A stretch of 8,356 bases of DNA from an uncultured Spirochaetales bacterium (lineage in GTDB: Bacteria; UBP6; UBA1177): positions 1 to 8,356 of the forward strand of contig CACZFE010000066.1 in NCBI GenBank assembly GCA_902780365.1, in the 5' to 3' direction. A program made the translations under genes and the position numbers. Every line of letters starts with the position of its first letter. The stretch's first letter is position 1. Of the stretch, positions 1-5,703 are shown one piece after another. The notes under the pieces were generated by a model that saw nothing but the letters and a program-made list of their open reading frames with translations, searched no databases and had not been told where the DNA came from.

Positions 1-120
1 ACAAGAGACATATACACCGAAGATTTTATGGTTGTACAGAATGCGGCCCAGAGTTTTATTTACAAAATCGATAAGGGCAGAGTGGAAAATCTCAACGCTA
101 TTTCGACATCGATGTATTAA
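1..120 (+). CDS. C-terminal fragment of an unrecognised protein (5' end outside window)
   Basis: Frame 1 is open from the first base to the TAA at 118-120 and gives 39 residues, ending ...ENLNAISTSMY. Only the C-terminus is present, and it has no motif I recognise, so no function is proposed. The reasons to treat it as real coding sequence are that the frame is open to the window edge and that the next gene begins 17 nt later with a good ribosome binding site, a spacing typical of an operon. The tail is mixed polar and hydrophobic, with no membrane segment or cysteine. An internal ATG at 28-30 in the same frame has no convincing ribosome binding site, so I take the gene to start upstream of the window. 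Confidence 0.6.
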   Translation, partial: TRDIYTEDFMVVQNAAQSFIYKIDKGRVENLNAISTSMY

Positions 121-137
121 ATTGAAGGAGACGATAT

Positions 138-1637
138 ATGACGAATTTAGGTTTGAAATTAAAGGTTTTTTTCCTGATGGCAGTTGTTATTGTGGTATTT
201 TCCGCCGCGAATTTTCTTCTTTTTAAAGATTTTATGGTAAAACTCGATGTTCAGAACGGAGCGAAAAATATTGCGAGTTTGACAGAATCGGAACTTAAAA
301 GCAAGAACTATTCTCTTATTGCCAACTCTTTCGAGGTGGCTAGCCGGCTCAAAGTCGAAAAAGGGAAGGTTGTTTCCGAGATAGTTTCCGACAAAGAGTA
401 TGCAGTACTTGGCGGAAACGGCGAAGTTATTGCCGGAAACATTGATGCCATGAAGTCTTATGCAGGTATTCCGGCAGTAGAAAGGGCTTTGAAGGATGGA
501 ATAGCTTCCGACGGCATGTTCTCGACAGGCACTGATTTTTACCTCATAGGTGCAGCTCCTGTAATGGCTGAAGGCAAACTTTTTGCAGTTGTCTCTTTTG
601 AGAAGTTCGGCAATGATTTTCTTTCAATATTCCCCATGCCGGTAAGAGCTTTTAAAGGCTCGGAATCGATTGCCGAAAAAGGCGGAGACAGCTGGAGTGC
701 GGTTGAAAATTCGTACGGAAAGGCAGCTCTTGACGAGGATTTGGCGGCACTTGTAAAAAACGGCGGACAGAAAGAAATAAACGCATGGACAAAAGTGGCA
801 GCTTTTGCAATGCCTTATGATTTTGCCGGCGGAGACAGGATAACGATTGTCACTATGACTTCGCTGCTTCCTGGCTGGGAAAGCTATAACAATGTTCTTT
901 ATATGACCATTTTATATGCGGTTGTCGCGATATTTGCCGCACTTTTCTTCACATTTATAGTTACTCACGAAATTGACAAGATACTAAAGAATCTTGCATC
1001 GGATATTTCAAGGATGAGAGTCGGTGAAAAGCTCGTTCTCAAGAGATACTCAAACGGTGCAGATATTGTCGTTTCGGCAATGAACAAGCTCATACAGCAG
1101 TATCTTGAGGTCAACGAAAATGTCGGCGGGATCACATCTTCTCCTCTTATAAGGTCAGAAAAGAAATCGTCATCAAAAGGAATGGATGATTTCGATGCAC
1201 CGATTCCTGATCCGTTTGCTACTGAATCTGTAGATGAAATCAAAGAGGAAAAGATCGCAAAACCTGCGGCTAACCATACGGAAATGCCGAAAAAAGAAAC
1301 TTCGAAGCCGAAGCCTGCACCGAAACCGGATAACGGTCACGCGATTTCTGAACAGCTTGCTGATGACGACGATGACGACGACAATGAAAAAACGCAGATC
1401 GCGTCAACCTTCTCTACGTCTGTTCAAGCAAATCCGTTTGATGCTCTGTGGGAAGACTACTGCAGGATAAAACGCAAAAACGGCGAACCTGTAAGCGATA
1501 AGGAAAAAATGAATTTTATAGGCAAAGTCAGAACGAACAAAGCTTCGATCATGGCTAAGTATAAATGTTCCGATGTCCAGTTCTCTATTGAAGAAAAGGA
1601 CGGAAAGCCGGTTGTGAAAGCGAAACCTGTAAATTAG
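138..1637 (+). CDS. Two-TM receptor-like protein: Cache-like periplasmic domain, HAMP-like segment, MXAN_5187-type C-terminal domain
   Basis: A 499-residue inner-membrane protein. TM1 lies at about residues 8-28, a periplasmic region at 30-250, TM2 at about 252-276. The periplasmic part has Cache-like features: a 'GGNGEVIAG' strand-turn-strand (92-100), an 'IPAVERAL' helix (111-118) and 'LIGAAPVMAEGKLFAVVSF' strands (136-154). Residues 277-325 look like a degenerate HAMP linker. A long disordered linker follows, with a Lys/Pro stretch (390-397) and a run of seven Asp (409-415). The C-terminal 65 residues (about 433-497, NPFDALWEDYCRIKRKNGE then a basic helix and EEKDGKPVVKAKP) resemble from memory the C-terminal domain of Myxococcus MXAN_5187-like proteins, whose function is not known to me. 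No histidine kinase, GGDEF or methyl-accepting domain is present, so output is probably by protein contact. GAAGGAG at 124-130 lies 7 nt before the ATG. The gene is first of a tight trio with the zinc-ribbon protein and rsmD. Confidence 0.8.
   Translation: MTNLGLKLKVFFLMAVVIVVFSAANFLLFKDFMVKLDVQNGAKNIASLTESELKSKNYSLIANSFEVASRLKVEKGKVVSEIVSDKEYAVLGGNGEVIAGNIDAMKSYAGIPAVERALKDGIASDGMFSTGTDFYLIGAAPVMAEGKLFAVVSFEKFGNDFLSIFPMPVRAFKGSESIAEKGGDSWSAVENSYGKAALDEDLAALVKNGGQKEINAWTKVAAFAMPYDFAGGDRITIVTMTSLLPGWESYNNVLYMTILYAVVAIFAALFFTFIVTHEIDKILKNLASDISRMRVGEKLVLKRYSNGADIVVSAMNKLIQQYLEVNENVGGITSSPLIRSEKKSSSKGMDDFDAPIPDPFATESVDEIKEEKIAKPAANHTEMPKKETSKPKPAPKPDNGHAISEQLADDDDDDDNEKTQIASTFSTSVQANPFDALWEDYCRIKRKNGEPVSDKEKMNFIGKVRTNKASIMAKYKCSDVQFSIEEKDGKPVVKAKPVN
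1362..1385 (+). repeat. GAY-codon repeat encoding a seven-Asp run
   Basis: The 9-nt unit GATGACGAC occurs twice in tandem at 1362-1379, followed by GACAAT. It encodes seven consecutive aspartates and an asparagine in the linker of the receptor-like protein. Being in-frame trinucleotide sequence in a disordered linker, it could vary in length between strains without disrupting the protein. Confidence 0.6.
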
Positions 1638-1644
1638 GTGATTA

Positions 1645-1986
1645 ATGAAGTTTATATGCAACAACTGCGGATTTACGGCCGATATTCCTGAAAGGATGTC
1701 TGCATGCCCTATGTGCGGAAGTTCGAATGTATCCTCTGCGGCTGAGGTTCAGACTGAAGCTCCAGAAGAAAGTGAGGATGAAAATGCAAAACTGCAGAAT
1801 TTCAAGACATCGGCAGGTCCGACTCAGCGGGTCACTTTGACCGAGGGTATGAATATCGGGGACGAACCAGCTGCAAAACCGGTGAAAAAATCCTGCAAGG
1901 CATGTAAAATCTGTATCTCGCTTGCAGTTGTACTGCTGCTTCTTGCTGCTGCAGCCGTTGCTGCATTCTTTTTCTATTTCAAATAA
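1645..1986 (+). CDS. Small tail-anchored zinc-ribbon protein
   Basis: A 113-residue protein with an N-terminal zinc ribbon: C5-x2-C8 and C21-x2-C24, the second as CPMCG, as in rubredoxin-like and zinc-ribbon folds. A roughly 60-residue acidic, low-complexity linker follows. The C-terminus is one strongly hydrophobic helix (about 91-111) ending YFK. No signal peptide precedes the ribbon, so the likely topology is cytoplasmic ribbon, C-terminal anchor. A second cysteine cluster, CKACKIC (C84, C87, C90), sits just before the membrane helix; it could bind metal or be modified. The start is supported by AGGTG at 1636-1640, which overlaps the stop of the upstream gene, 4 nt before the ATG. The tight spacing to the receptor-like gene suggests the two work together, but I do not recognise a named family and assign no function. 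Confidence 0.75.
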   Translation: MKFICNNCGFTADIPERMSACPMCGSSNVSSAAEVQTEAPEESEDENAKLQNFKTSAGPTQRVTLTEGMNIGDEPAAKPVKKSCKACKICISLAVVLLLLAAAAVAAFFFYFK

Positions 1987-1988
1987 TT

Positions 1989-2540
1989 ATGAATCTCAGA
2001 GTCTCATCCGGCGTTTTAAGAGGACGCTATATCAAAGTTCCCGATACCGATTTGCGGCCGACTGAAGAAAAAGTCAGAAGTGCTTTTTTCAACACTCTTT
2101 TTTCGATGATAGAGTTTGAAAACAGAAATTTTCTCGATATTTTTTCCGGTAGCGGAATTTTTGCGTTTGAGGCGATAAGCCGCGGATTTTTAAAATCTTT
2201 TTCGATAGAGGCAAATTCTAAGGCTGCTTCCGGCATAAGGAAAAGCGCAGAAGAACTCGGCATCAAAAATAAAGTGAACGTAATAAACGGTGATGCCTTT
2301 TCTTTAAATTTCACCTCTCTTAACGAAAAATTCAACACGATTTTTCTTGATCCGCCATATGTTTTGGGTGATAAGATGCCTGATTTATTGGATAAAATTA
2401 TTGATTCCGGCATTGTAGACGAAGTTTGTGTAATCGTTGTAGAAGGAAGCTCTGAAACATTGTGGCAGAAAGCCGGATGGAGCGTGAAAACCAAAAAATT
2501 CGGCGGAACTTACCTTTCTGTTTTCTATAACTGGGAATAA
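1989..2540 (+). CDS. rsmD: 16S rRNA (guanine(966)-N(2))-methyltransferase RsmD
   Basis: A 183-residue, single-domain Rossmann-fold methyltransferase that transfers a methyl group from S-adenosylmethionine to N2 of G966 (E. coli numbering) of 16S rRNA during 30S assembly. Diagnostic motifs are visible: N-terminal 'SGVLRGRYIKVP' and 'LRPTEEKVRSAFFN' (22-35), SAM-binding motif I 'LDIFSGSG' (49-56) followed by 'FEAISRG', an acidic residue in 'SIEAN' (72-76), 'GDA' (101-103), and catalytic motif IV 'FLDPPY' (119-124). Length is normal for the family (about 180-200 residues). The ATG lies 2 nt after the preceding stop with no evident Shine-Dalgarno sequence, so translation is probably coupled to the zinc-ribbon gene. 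In many genomes rsmD is beside coaD; here it instead converges on rsgA. Hand counts of three 60-nt segments give 19, 19 and 23 G+C, noticeably AT-rich compared with the kinase gene. Confidence 0.95.
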   Translation: MNLRVSSGVLRGRYIKVPDTDLRPTEEKVRSAFFNTLFSMIEFENRNFLDIFSGSGIFAFEAISRGFLKSFSIEANSKAASGIRKSAEELGIKNKVNVINGDAFSLNFTSLNEKFNTIFLDPPYVLGDKMPDLLDKIIDSGIVDEVCVIVVEGSSETLWQKAGWSVKTKKFGGTYLSVFYNWE

Positions 2541-2545
2541 AGATC

Positions 2546-3601
2546 TCAGTTCTCGTCTTTCCGACTTTTTCTTCTTTTGGATCTTCGTGTTTCGAGAATT
2601 TTGAGAGAAGCTGCCTTTTTCTGCCTGAGTTCTTCGGATTCTTCAAGCTGTTTATGCCACATTTCGAGTGTCTCTGCCGGCAGGATTCCGTTTTCGACTG
2701 CCTCTTTGACGGCGCATCCGGGCTCTGTTTTGTGGCGGCAGTCGGTGAAGCGGCACTGCTGCGAAAGTTTGAGGATCATTTCAAATCCGGAAGAGTCCTC
2801 TTCCTGCCAGTTCTGTATTTCCCTCATTCCCGGAGTGTCTATAACCATACCGCCTGACGGGAGAAGTATCAGTTCTCGTGCCGATGTCGTGTGCCGCCCT
2901 TTGCGGACAGCACTGCTTATTTCGCCTGTAACTCGGATATTGGAGCCTGAAATCGTGTTTATCAATGTCGATTTTCCGACTCCTGAAGAGCCGATGAAAA
3001 CTGCCGAAATTCCATGCTGAACAAAAGATTTCAGCAGTTTTTCGGTCGATTCGTCGAAAGATGATATTGCAAAAACTTCTTTGCCGGGTGCGACTTTCCT
3101 GACTTCGTCGAGAAGTTCCGCTCTTTTTTCGCAAAGGTCTGATTTCGTAAGTAAAATCACAGACTTGATTTTTGATGATGCTGCTACGGAGATGTATCTC
3201 TGAAGGCGTTTCAGATTGAAGTTTTCGTCCAGCGACATGACTATGAAAACTATGTCGATATTCGCACTTAAAACCTGCTCGTCTATTATGTTTCCGCTGC
3301 ATCTTCTCGAAATGCAGCTTTTTCTGGGAAGGATGGAACAGATGTAGGACTTGTCGCGTCTCAGCGATATCATGACCCAGTCGCCGACAGCCGGAAGATC
3401 GGATTTCAAAACAGAGTTGTATCTTATCGAGCCGCTTGTTTTTGCCGAAAAAAAGCCTTTTTCGCAGACAACATCGTAAAAGTGGCGGTTGTGTCCGATG
3501 ACTCTTGCCGGAATCAGTCCTTCTGCCGATTCTTTGAGTGCCAGTTCTCTGAAACGGTTGTCAAAGCCCCATTTAACGAGATCGTTTTTCGGTTCTTCCA
3601 A
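2546..3601 (-). CDS. rsgA: Ribosome small subunit-dependent GTPase RsgA (YjeQ/EngC)
   Basis: A 351-residue, circularly permuted GTPase that binds the 30S subunit late in assembly and helps release immature-state factors. The domain order is as expected: an OB-fold (about 28-100, with 'AVGDWV' and 'ILPRKS'), then GTPase motifs in permuted order, G4 'TKSD' (152-155), G5 near 'AISSF' (178-182), G1 P-loop 'GSSGVGKST' (204-212), G2 'GRHTTS' (235-240), G3 'DTPG' (255-258). The C-terminal zinc site is C283-x4-C288-x-H290-x5-C296, followed by the 'CAVKEAVENG' helix and a basic tail (RRSKRRKSRK). Length matches E. coli RsgA. The start codon is TTG at 3601-3599: AGGAG sits 6 nt upstream, inside the end of the preceding gene, and an in-frame stop (3607-3605) lies just before it. 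It is the last gene of the minus-strand operon. Confidence 0.96.
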   Translation of the reverse strand: MEEPKNDLVKWGFDNRFRELALKESAEGLIPARVIGHNRHFYDVVCEKGFFSAKTSGSIRYNSVLKSDLPAVGDWVMISLRRDKSYICSILPRKSCISRRCSGNIIDEQVLSANIDIVFIVMSLDENFNLKRLQRYISVAASSKIKSVILLTKSDLCEKRAELLDEVRKVAPGKEVFAISSFDESTEKLLKSFVQHGISAVFIGSSGVGKSTLINTISGSNIRVTGEISSAVRKGRHTTSARELILLPSGGMVIDTPGMREIQNWQEEDSSGFEMILKLSQQCRFTDCRHKTEPGCAVKEAVENGILPAETLEMWHKQLEESEELRQKKAASLKILETRRSKRRKSRKDEN

Positions 3602-3604
3602 GCT

Positions 3605-4408
3605 TTACTCCTGTTTGCAGACAAAAGTCGGATTTATGAACTGGTTGTTTTTCGTTATGAAAAGGAGGACTTTCCCTGGAATTACAGGGTTTCCGGAAGA
3701 TGCCGAGAAGAGTTTTTTCCCGGCTTCTGCGGTTTCCTCCTTTTTTACGTTGAGTGATTTGACATATGCAAAATTTAGAGAGTACCCGTTATATTCCGCT
3801 GTCAGCATATATCCGTCTTTCTTCATCGGAGAAATTCCGGAAGCGGTGACCGGAAAGGGGAGAGATGCGGCTTCTTCCGGTGTTATGAATACGCCTCTGC
3901 CGTTGTTCCATCCGCTTTTTTTTGTGCATTTATAGAACTTTTTCAGCTCAGGAATGACTGTTTTCACTTTTATTGAAGCGATTTCGGTTTCGATACCTTT
4001 GTCAAGCATCGCTATTTTTTCGTCAAGGATTTTTTTTCTTTCGATACTTTCAGTGAGGATTTTTTTATATCCGTCCAGTTCTTCTTTTGTCTTTTTCAGC
4101 TCGTCGTTAAGATATGCTATTGAAATATCATAGAATTTTATGCACTCAGAATCGAAGCCGAGGCAGTTTTCCTTCATTATCCGCGACGATTTTTCAAGCA
4201 TTGTCAGTTTTTTGTATTTGAGAAGCGAATCCGTTGTCAGTTTGCGCGCTACTTCAAGTTCCTGGTCGTTCACTTTCATTGCGAAAACAACTTCGGCCTT
4301 CTCTTTTTCCATACGTTCGCGGATTATCTTGTTCTTTATTGTGTTCCCGAACAGCAGAGCCTGAGGAAAAATAGATAAGATTAAGAGAATACTAAAGAAT
4401 TTCTTCAT
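3605..4408 (-). CDS. Secreted coiled-coil protein with apparently degenerate LytM/M23 C-terminal domain
   Basis: A 267-residue protein counted from the ATG at 4408 (MKKFFSILLILS...), which gives a clean Sec signal peptide of about 21 residues without a lipobox. An in-frame GTG at 4426 adds six residues; neither start has a clear Shine-Dalgarno sequence. The mature part is highly charged and helical, with coiled coil most likely at about 100-145 (LNDELKKTKEELDGYKK and on). The last 90 residues follow the order of a LytM/M23 domain: 'LPFPVTASGI', 'GYMLTAEYNGYSLNFAYVKS', 'LNVKKEETAEAGKKLFSAS', 'LLFITKNNQFINP'. The zinc ligands HxxxD and HxH of active M23 peptidases are absent. Known coiled-coil plus degenerate LytM proteins such as EnvC/NlpD activate amidases rather than cut murein; that role is inferred here. 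Four cysteines (82, 89, 161, 264) could form disulfides. It overlaps the lipoprotein gene by 17 nt and precedes rsgA by 3 nt. Confidence 0.75.
   Translation of the reverse strand: MKKFFSILLILSIFPQALLFGNTIKNKIIRERMEKEKAEVVFAMKVNDQELEVARKLTTDSLLKYKKLTMLEKSSRIMKENCLGFDSECIKFYDISIAYLNDELKKTKEELDGYKKILTESIERKKILDEKIAMLDKGIETEIASIKVKTVIPELKKFYKCTKKSGWNNGRGVFITPEEAASLPFPVTASGISPMKKDGYMLTAEYNGYSLNFAYVKSLNVKKEETAEAGKKLFSASSGNPVIPGKVLLFITKNNQFINPTFVCKQE
3608..3612 (-). promoter_or_regulatory. Ribosome binding site deciding a TTG start for rsgA
   Basis: On the minus strand AGGAG (3612 down to 3608) is followed by 6 nt and then TTG (3601-3599). It lies within the last codons of the upstream gene. The good spacing supports the rare TTG start and suggests translational coupling. 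Confidence 0.65.
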
Positions 4409-5588
4409 AGACAAAAACGAGTTCACCCATGTATTTTATGTTGTGGAAATCGCCTGAATATGGCGGGGTCCATGATGAAAAATCGCCTTTTTTAGCTTTT
4501 TTGCTGTTGGAGTGTCGATTGATTCTGTGGAAGAAAACTTTCCACTTGTCGCCGTCTTTCGGCGGTTCCTTGACTATCGATTTCCAAGGGATCGCGATTT
4601 CTGCGCTCCAGTTATGGTCTTTGTCCGCCGGTTCGTTGAGCGTGCCGTTGAGCGAAACGCCGTAAACGATGCCTGAATCCCATGAATCGTCGCGGTTTTT
4701 GCGTCTGCCGCCGCTGAATTTGGAATCAAATTTGACTCCTGCAGCCGAAACCTGGATTTCGTAGTAAGGTGTCGCTGTTCCGGTCGGATCGATGAATATT
4801 TCCACAACGTCATCATGGTCGTAAAGCGGATCGTCGTTGTTTTTGAGTTCCGCATAAATATCGTTGTCGTCAGCAATGAAGCCGACATAAAGATATTTGT
4901 GATCCATGACGGTCATTACTGTGGTTTTTACCGGGCTGAGCTCGCTTCCGTCGGAAAGCCAGAACTTGTCGTCTTTCGATGAGTTGAGCCAGTAGCTTTC
5001 ATCGAGTTTTCCGTCAATTTTTGTCTGGTCGCGGGAGTTGCCGGCGATGACATAAACATCCATCTGTTTTTTCATAATGTTTGGTTTTGTGATCTTTATG
5101 CTGCCGATTTCAGCTCTGTTTTTGCCGTCGTTGAATTTTTCTTCCGGCACAAGACGTTCCTTTTCTTTGAAGAATCCGCCGCGGATGAACATGGTGTCGG
5201 TATCGAAAGTGAGCGGGAGTTTTTCGATCGAAACGACATCCTTGATGATTTTGCCGAGCGCGAGTTCCTTTACTTTACCGTCGAGAAATTCGTGGTCAGC
5301 CGTGAAACGTTCCTCGCCGTCCTCGCTTTCGAAGTGGAAGAAAAGCTGGTAACCTTCAGGGATCTGCTCTTTGAAACGCCAGAACGAAACAAGTTTGAAA
5401 GGTTCTCCATGCCTCGGTTTGCGCGGCTCGGTGTAGTAACCCAGCATTTCGATTTTTCCGTCGTTCAGCTTGATTTGCGTTTTTATTGCGGTCTTTGACA
5501 TTTCCTCTTCGGACACGACACCTTCGTGGGTTTTGGAACAAGCAGCAAAAGCTAAAAAAACGACCAAAACGGCGAGCAGTTTTTTCAT
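4392..5588 (-). CDS. Lipoprotein with C-terminal CBM9-like (carbohydrate-binding family 9/DOMON-type) domain
   Basis: A 398-residue lipoprotein. The signal is MKKLLAVLVVFLAFAAC with the lipobox ending at Cys17, so the mature protein is lipid-anchored. An upstream in-frame ATG at 5603 is rejected because GGAGG (5598-5594) lies inside that extension, 5 nt before the ATG at 5588. Residues about 40-165 form a beta-rich domain ('GYQLFFHFESEDGE', 'TADHEF', 'ALGKIIKDVV') of a type seen in secreted proteins; I cannot name it. Residues about 177-392 match CBM9-like domains: 'KIDGKLDESYW', 'VKTTVMTVMDHKYLYVGF', 'DHDDVVEIFIDP', 'YYEIQVSAAG', 'NWSAEIAIPW', 'FHRINR', 'SSWTPPYSGDFHNIKYMGEL'. Family members bind sugars or sit in extracellular enzymes; no catalytic module is visible here, so binding is the likely role. 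First gene of the minus-strand operon. Confidence 0.87.
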   Translation of the reverse strand: MKKLLAVLVVFLAFAACSKTHEGVVSEEEMSKTAIKTQIKLNDGKIEMLGYYTEPRKPRHGEPFKLVSFWRFKEQIPEGYQLFFHFESEDGEERFTADHEFLDGKVKELALGKIIKDVVSIEKLPLTFDTDTMFIRGGFFKEKERLVPEEKFNDGKNRAEIGSIKITKPNIMKKQMDVYVIAGNSRDQTKIDGKLDESYWLNSSKDDKFWLSDGSELSPVKTTVMTVMDHKYLYVGFIADDNDIYAELKNNDDPLYDHDDVVEIFIDPTGTATPYYEIQVSAAGVKFDSKFSGGRRKNRDDSWDSGIVYGVSLNGTLNEPADKDHNWSAEIAIPWKSIVKEPPKDGDKWKVFFHRINRHSNSKKAKKGDFSSWTPPYSGDFHNIKYMGELVFVYEEIL

Positions 5589-5593
5589 TTTTA

Positions 5594-5598
5594 CCTCC
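5594..5598 (-). promoter_or_regulatory. Ribosome binding site deciding the lipoprotein start at 5588
   Basis: GGAGG on the minus strand (5598 down to 5594), 5 nt before the ATG at 5588. Because it falls within the five-codon extension from the ATG at 5603, it argues that the MKK start, with a normal lipoprotein signal, is the real one. Confidence 0.75.
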
Positions 5599-5619
5599 AA
5601 CATTACAAAAAAACGCAGA

Positions 5620-5628
5620 ATTTTAGCA
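5620..5628 (-). promoter_or_regulatory. Candidate extended -10 promoter for the lipoprotein operon
   Basis: The minus strand reads TGCTAAAAT (5628 down to 5620), a good fit to the extended -10 consensus TGnTATAAT. It would start transcription near 5612-5614 and leave a leader of about 25 nt carrying the GGAGG site. No convincing -35 lies 16-18 nt upstream, which is acceptable for extended -10 promoters. Prediction by eye only. Confidence 0.4.
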
Positions 5629-5652
5629 CGGTTTTTTTAAAATGGTAGTTTG

Positions 5653-5680
5653 TTGCAATTTTAATAATAAAAACTAAACT
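5653..5680 (+). promoter_or_regulatory. Candidate promoter for the Ser/Thr kinase gene
   Basis: TTGCAA (5653-5658) as -35 and TAAACT (5675-5680) as -10, separated by 16 nt of AT-rich sequence. Transcription would start close to 5687, leaving a short leader with AGAGG (5694-5698) 5 nt before the ATG at 5704. Both boxes are imperfect. Confidence 0.3.
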
Positions 5681-5684
5681 TTAG
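5674..5684. repeat. Short perfect inverted repeat in the divergent control region
   Basis: CTAAACTTTAG has perfect 5-nt arms (CTAAA/TTTAG) around one central base. It overlaps the candidate -10 of the kinase promoter, a position where a repressor could act. In AT-rich DNA a site this short can arise by chance. Confidence 0.25.
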
Positions 5685-5703
5685 CGTTTTTTGAGAGGTT
5701 TAC

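Noticed and set aside
2027..2494. A 155-codon minus-strand open frame antisense to rsmD
   Set aside because: It is a mirror frame of rsmD, whose methyltransferase motifs are unambiguous.
2531..2549. Intrinsic terminator between rsmD and rsgA
   Set aside because: The stem is short, contains a G-U pair, and is not followed by a T-run on either strand.
2577..3020. A 147-codon plus-strand open frame antisense to rsgA
   Set aside because: It lies entirely within rsgA, shows no domain and has no credible ribosome binding site.
2781..3302. A 173-codon minus-strand open frame in another frame of rsgA
   Set aside because: It overlaps the strongly supported RsgA reading frame, has no recognisable motif, and is Arg/His/Ser-rich in the manner of a shifted reading of real coding sequence.
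3605..4408. Active M23 peptidase
   Set aside because: No HxxxD or HxH zinc ligands can be found in the C-terminal domain.
4409..4426. GTG at 4426 as start of the LytM-like protein
   Set aside because: It would add MNSFLS before a typical MKK signal peptide and has no Shine-Dalgarno sequence. It remains possible because the ATG at 4408 also lacks a good one.
5589..5703. Small RNA or riboswitch in the divergent intergenic region
   Set aside because: Only 115 nt, AT-rich, with no strong stem-loop or terminator; it is adequately explained as two promoters and leaders.
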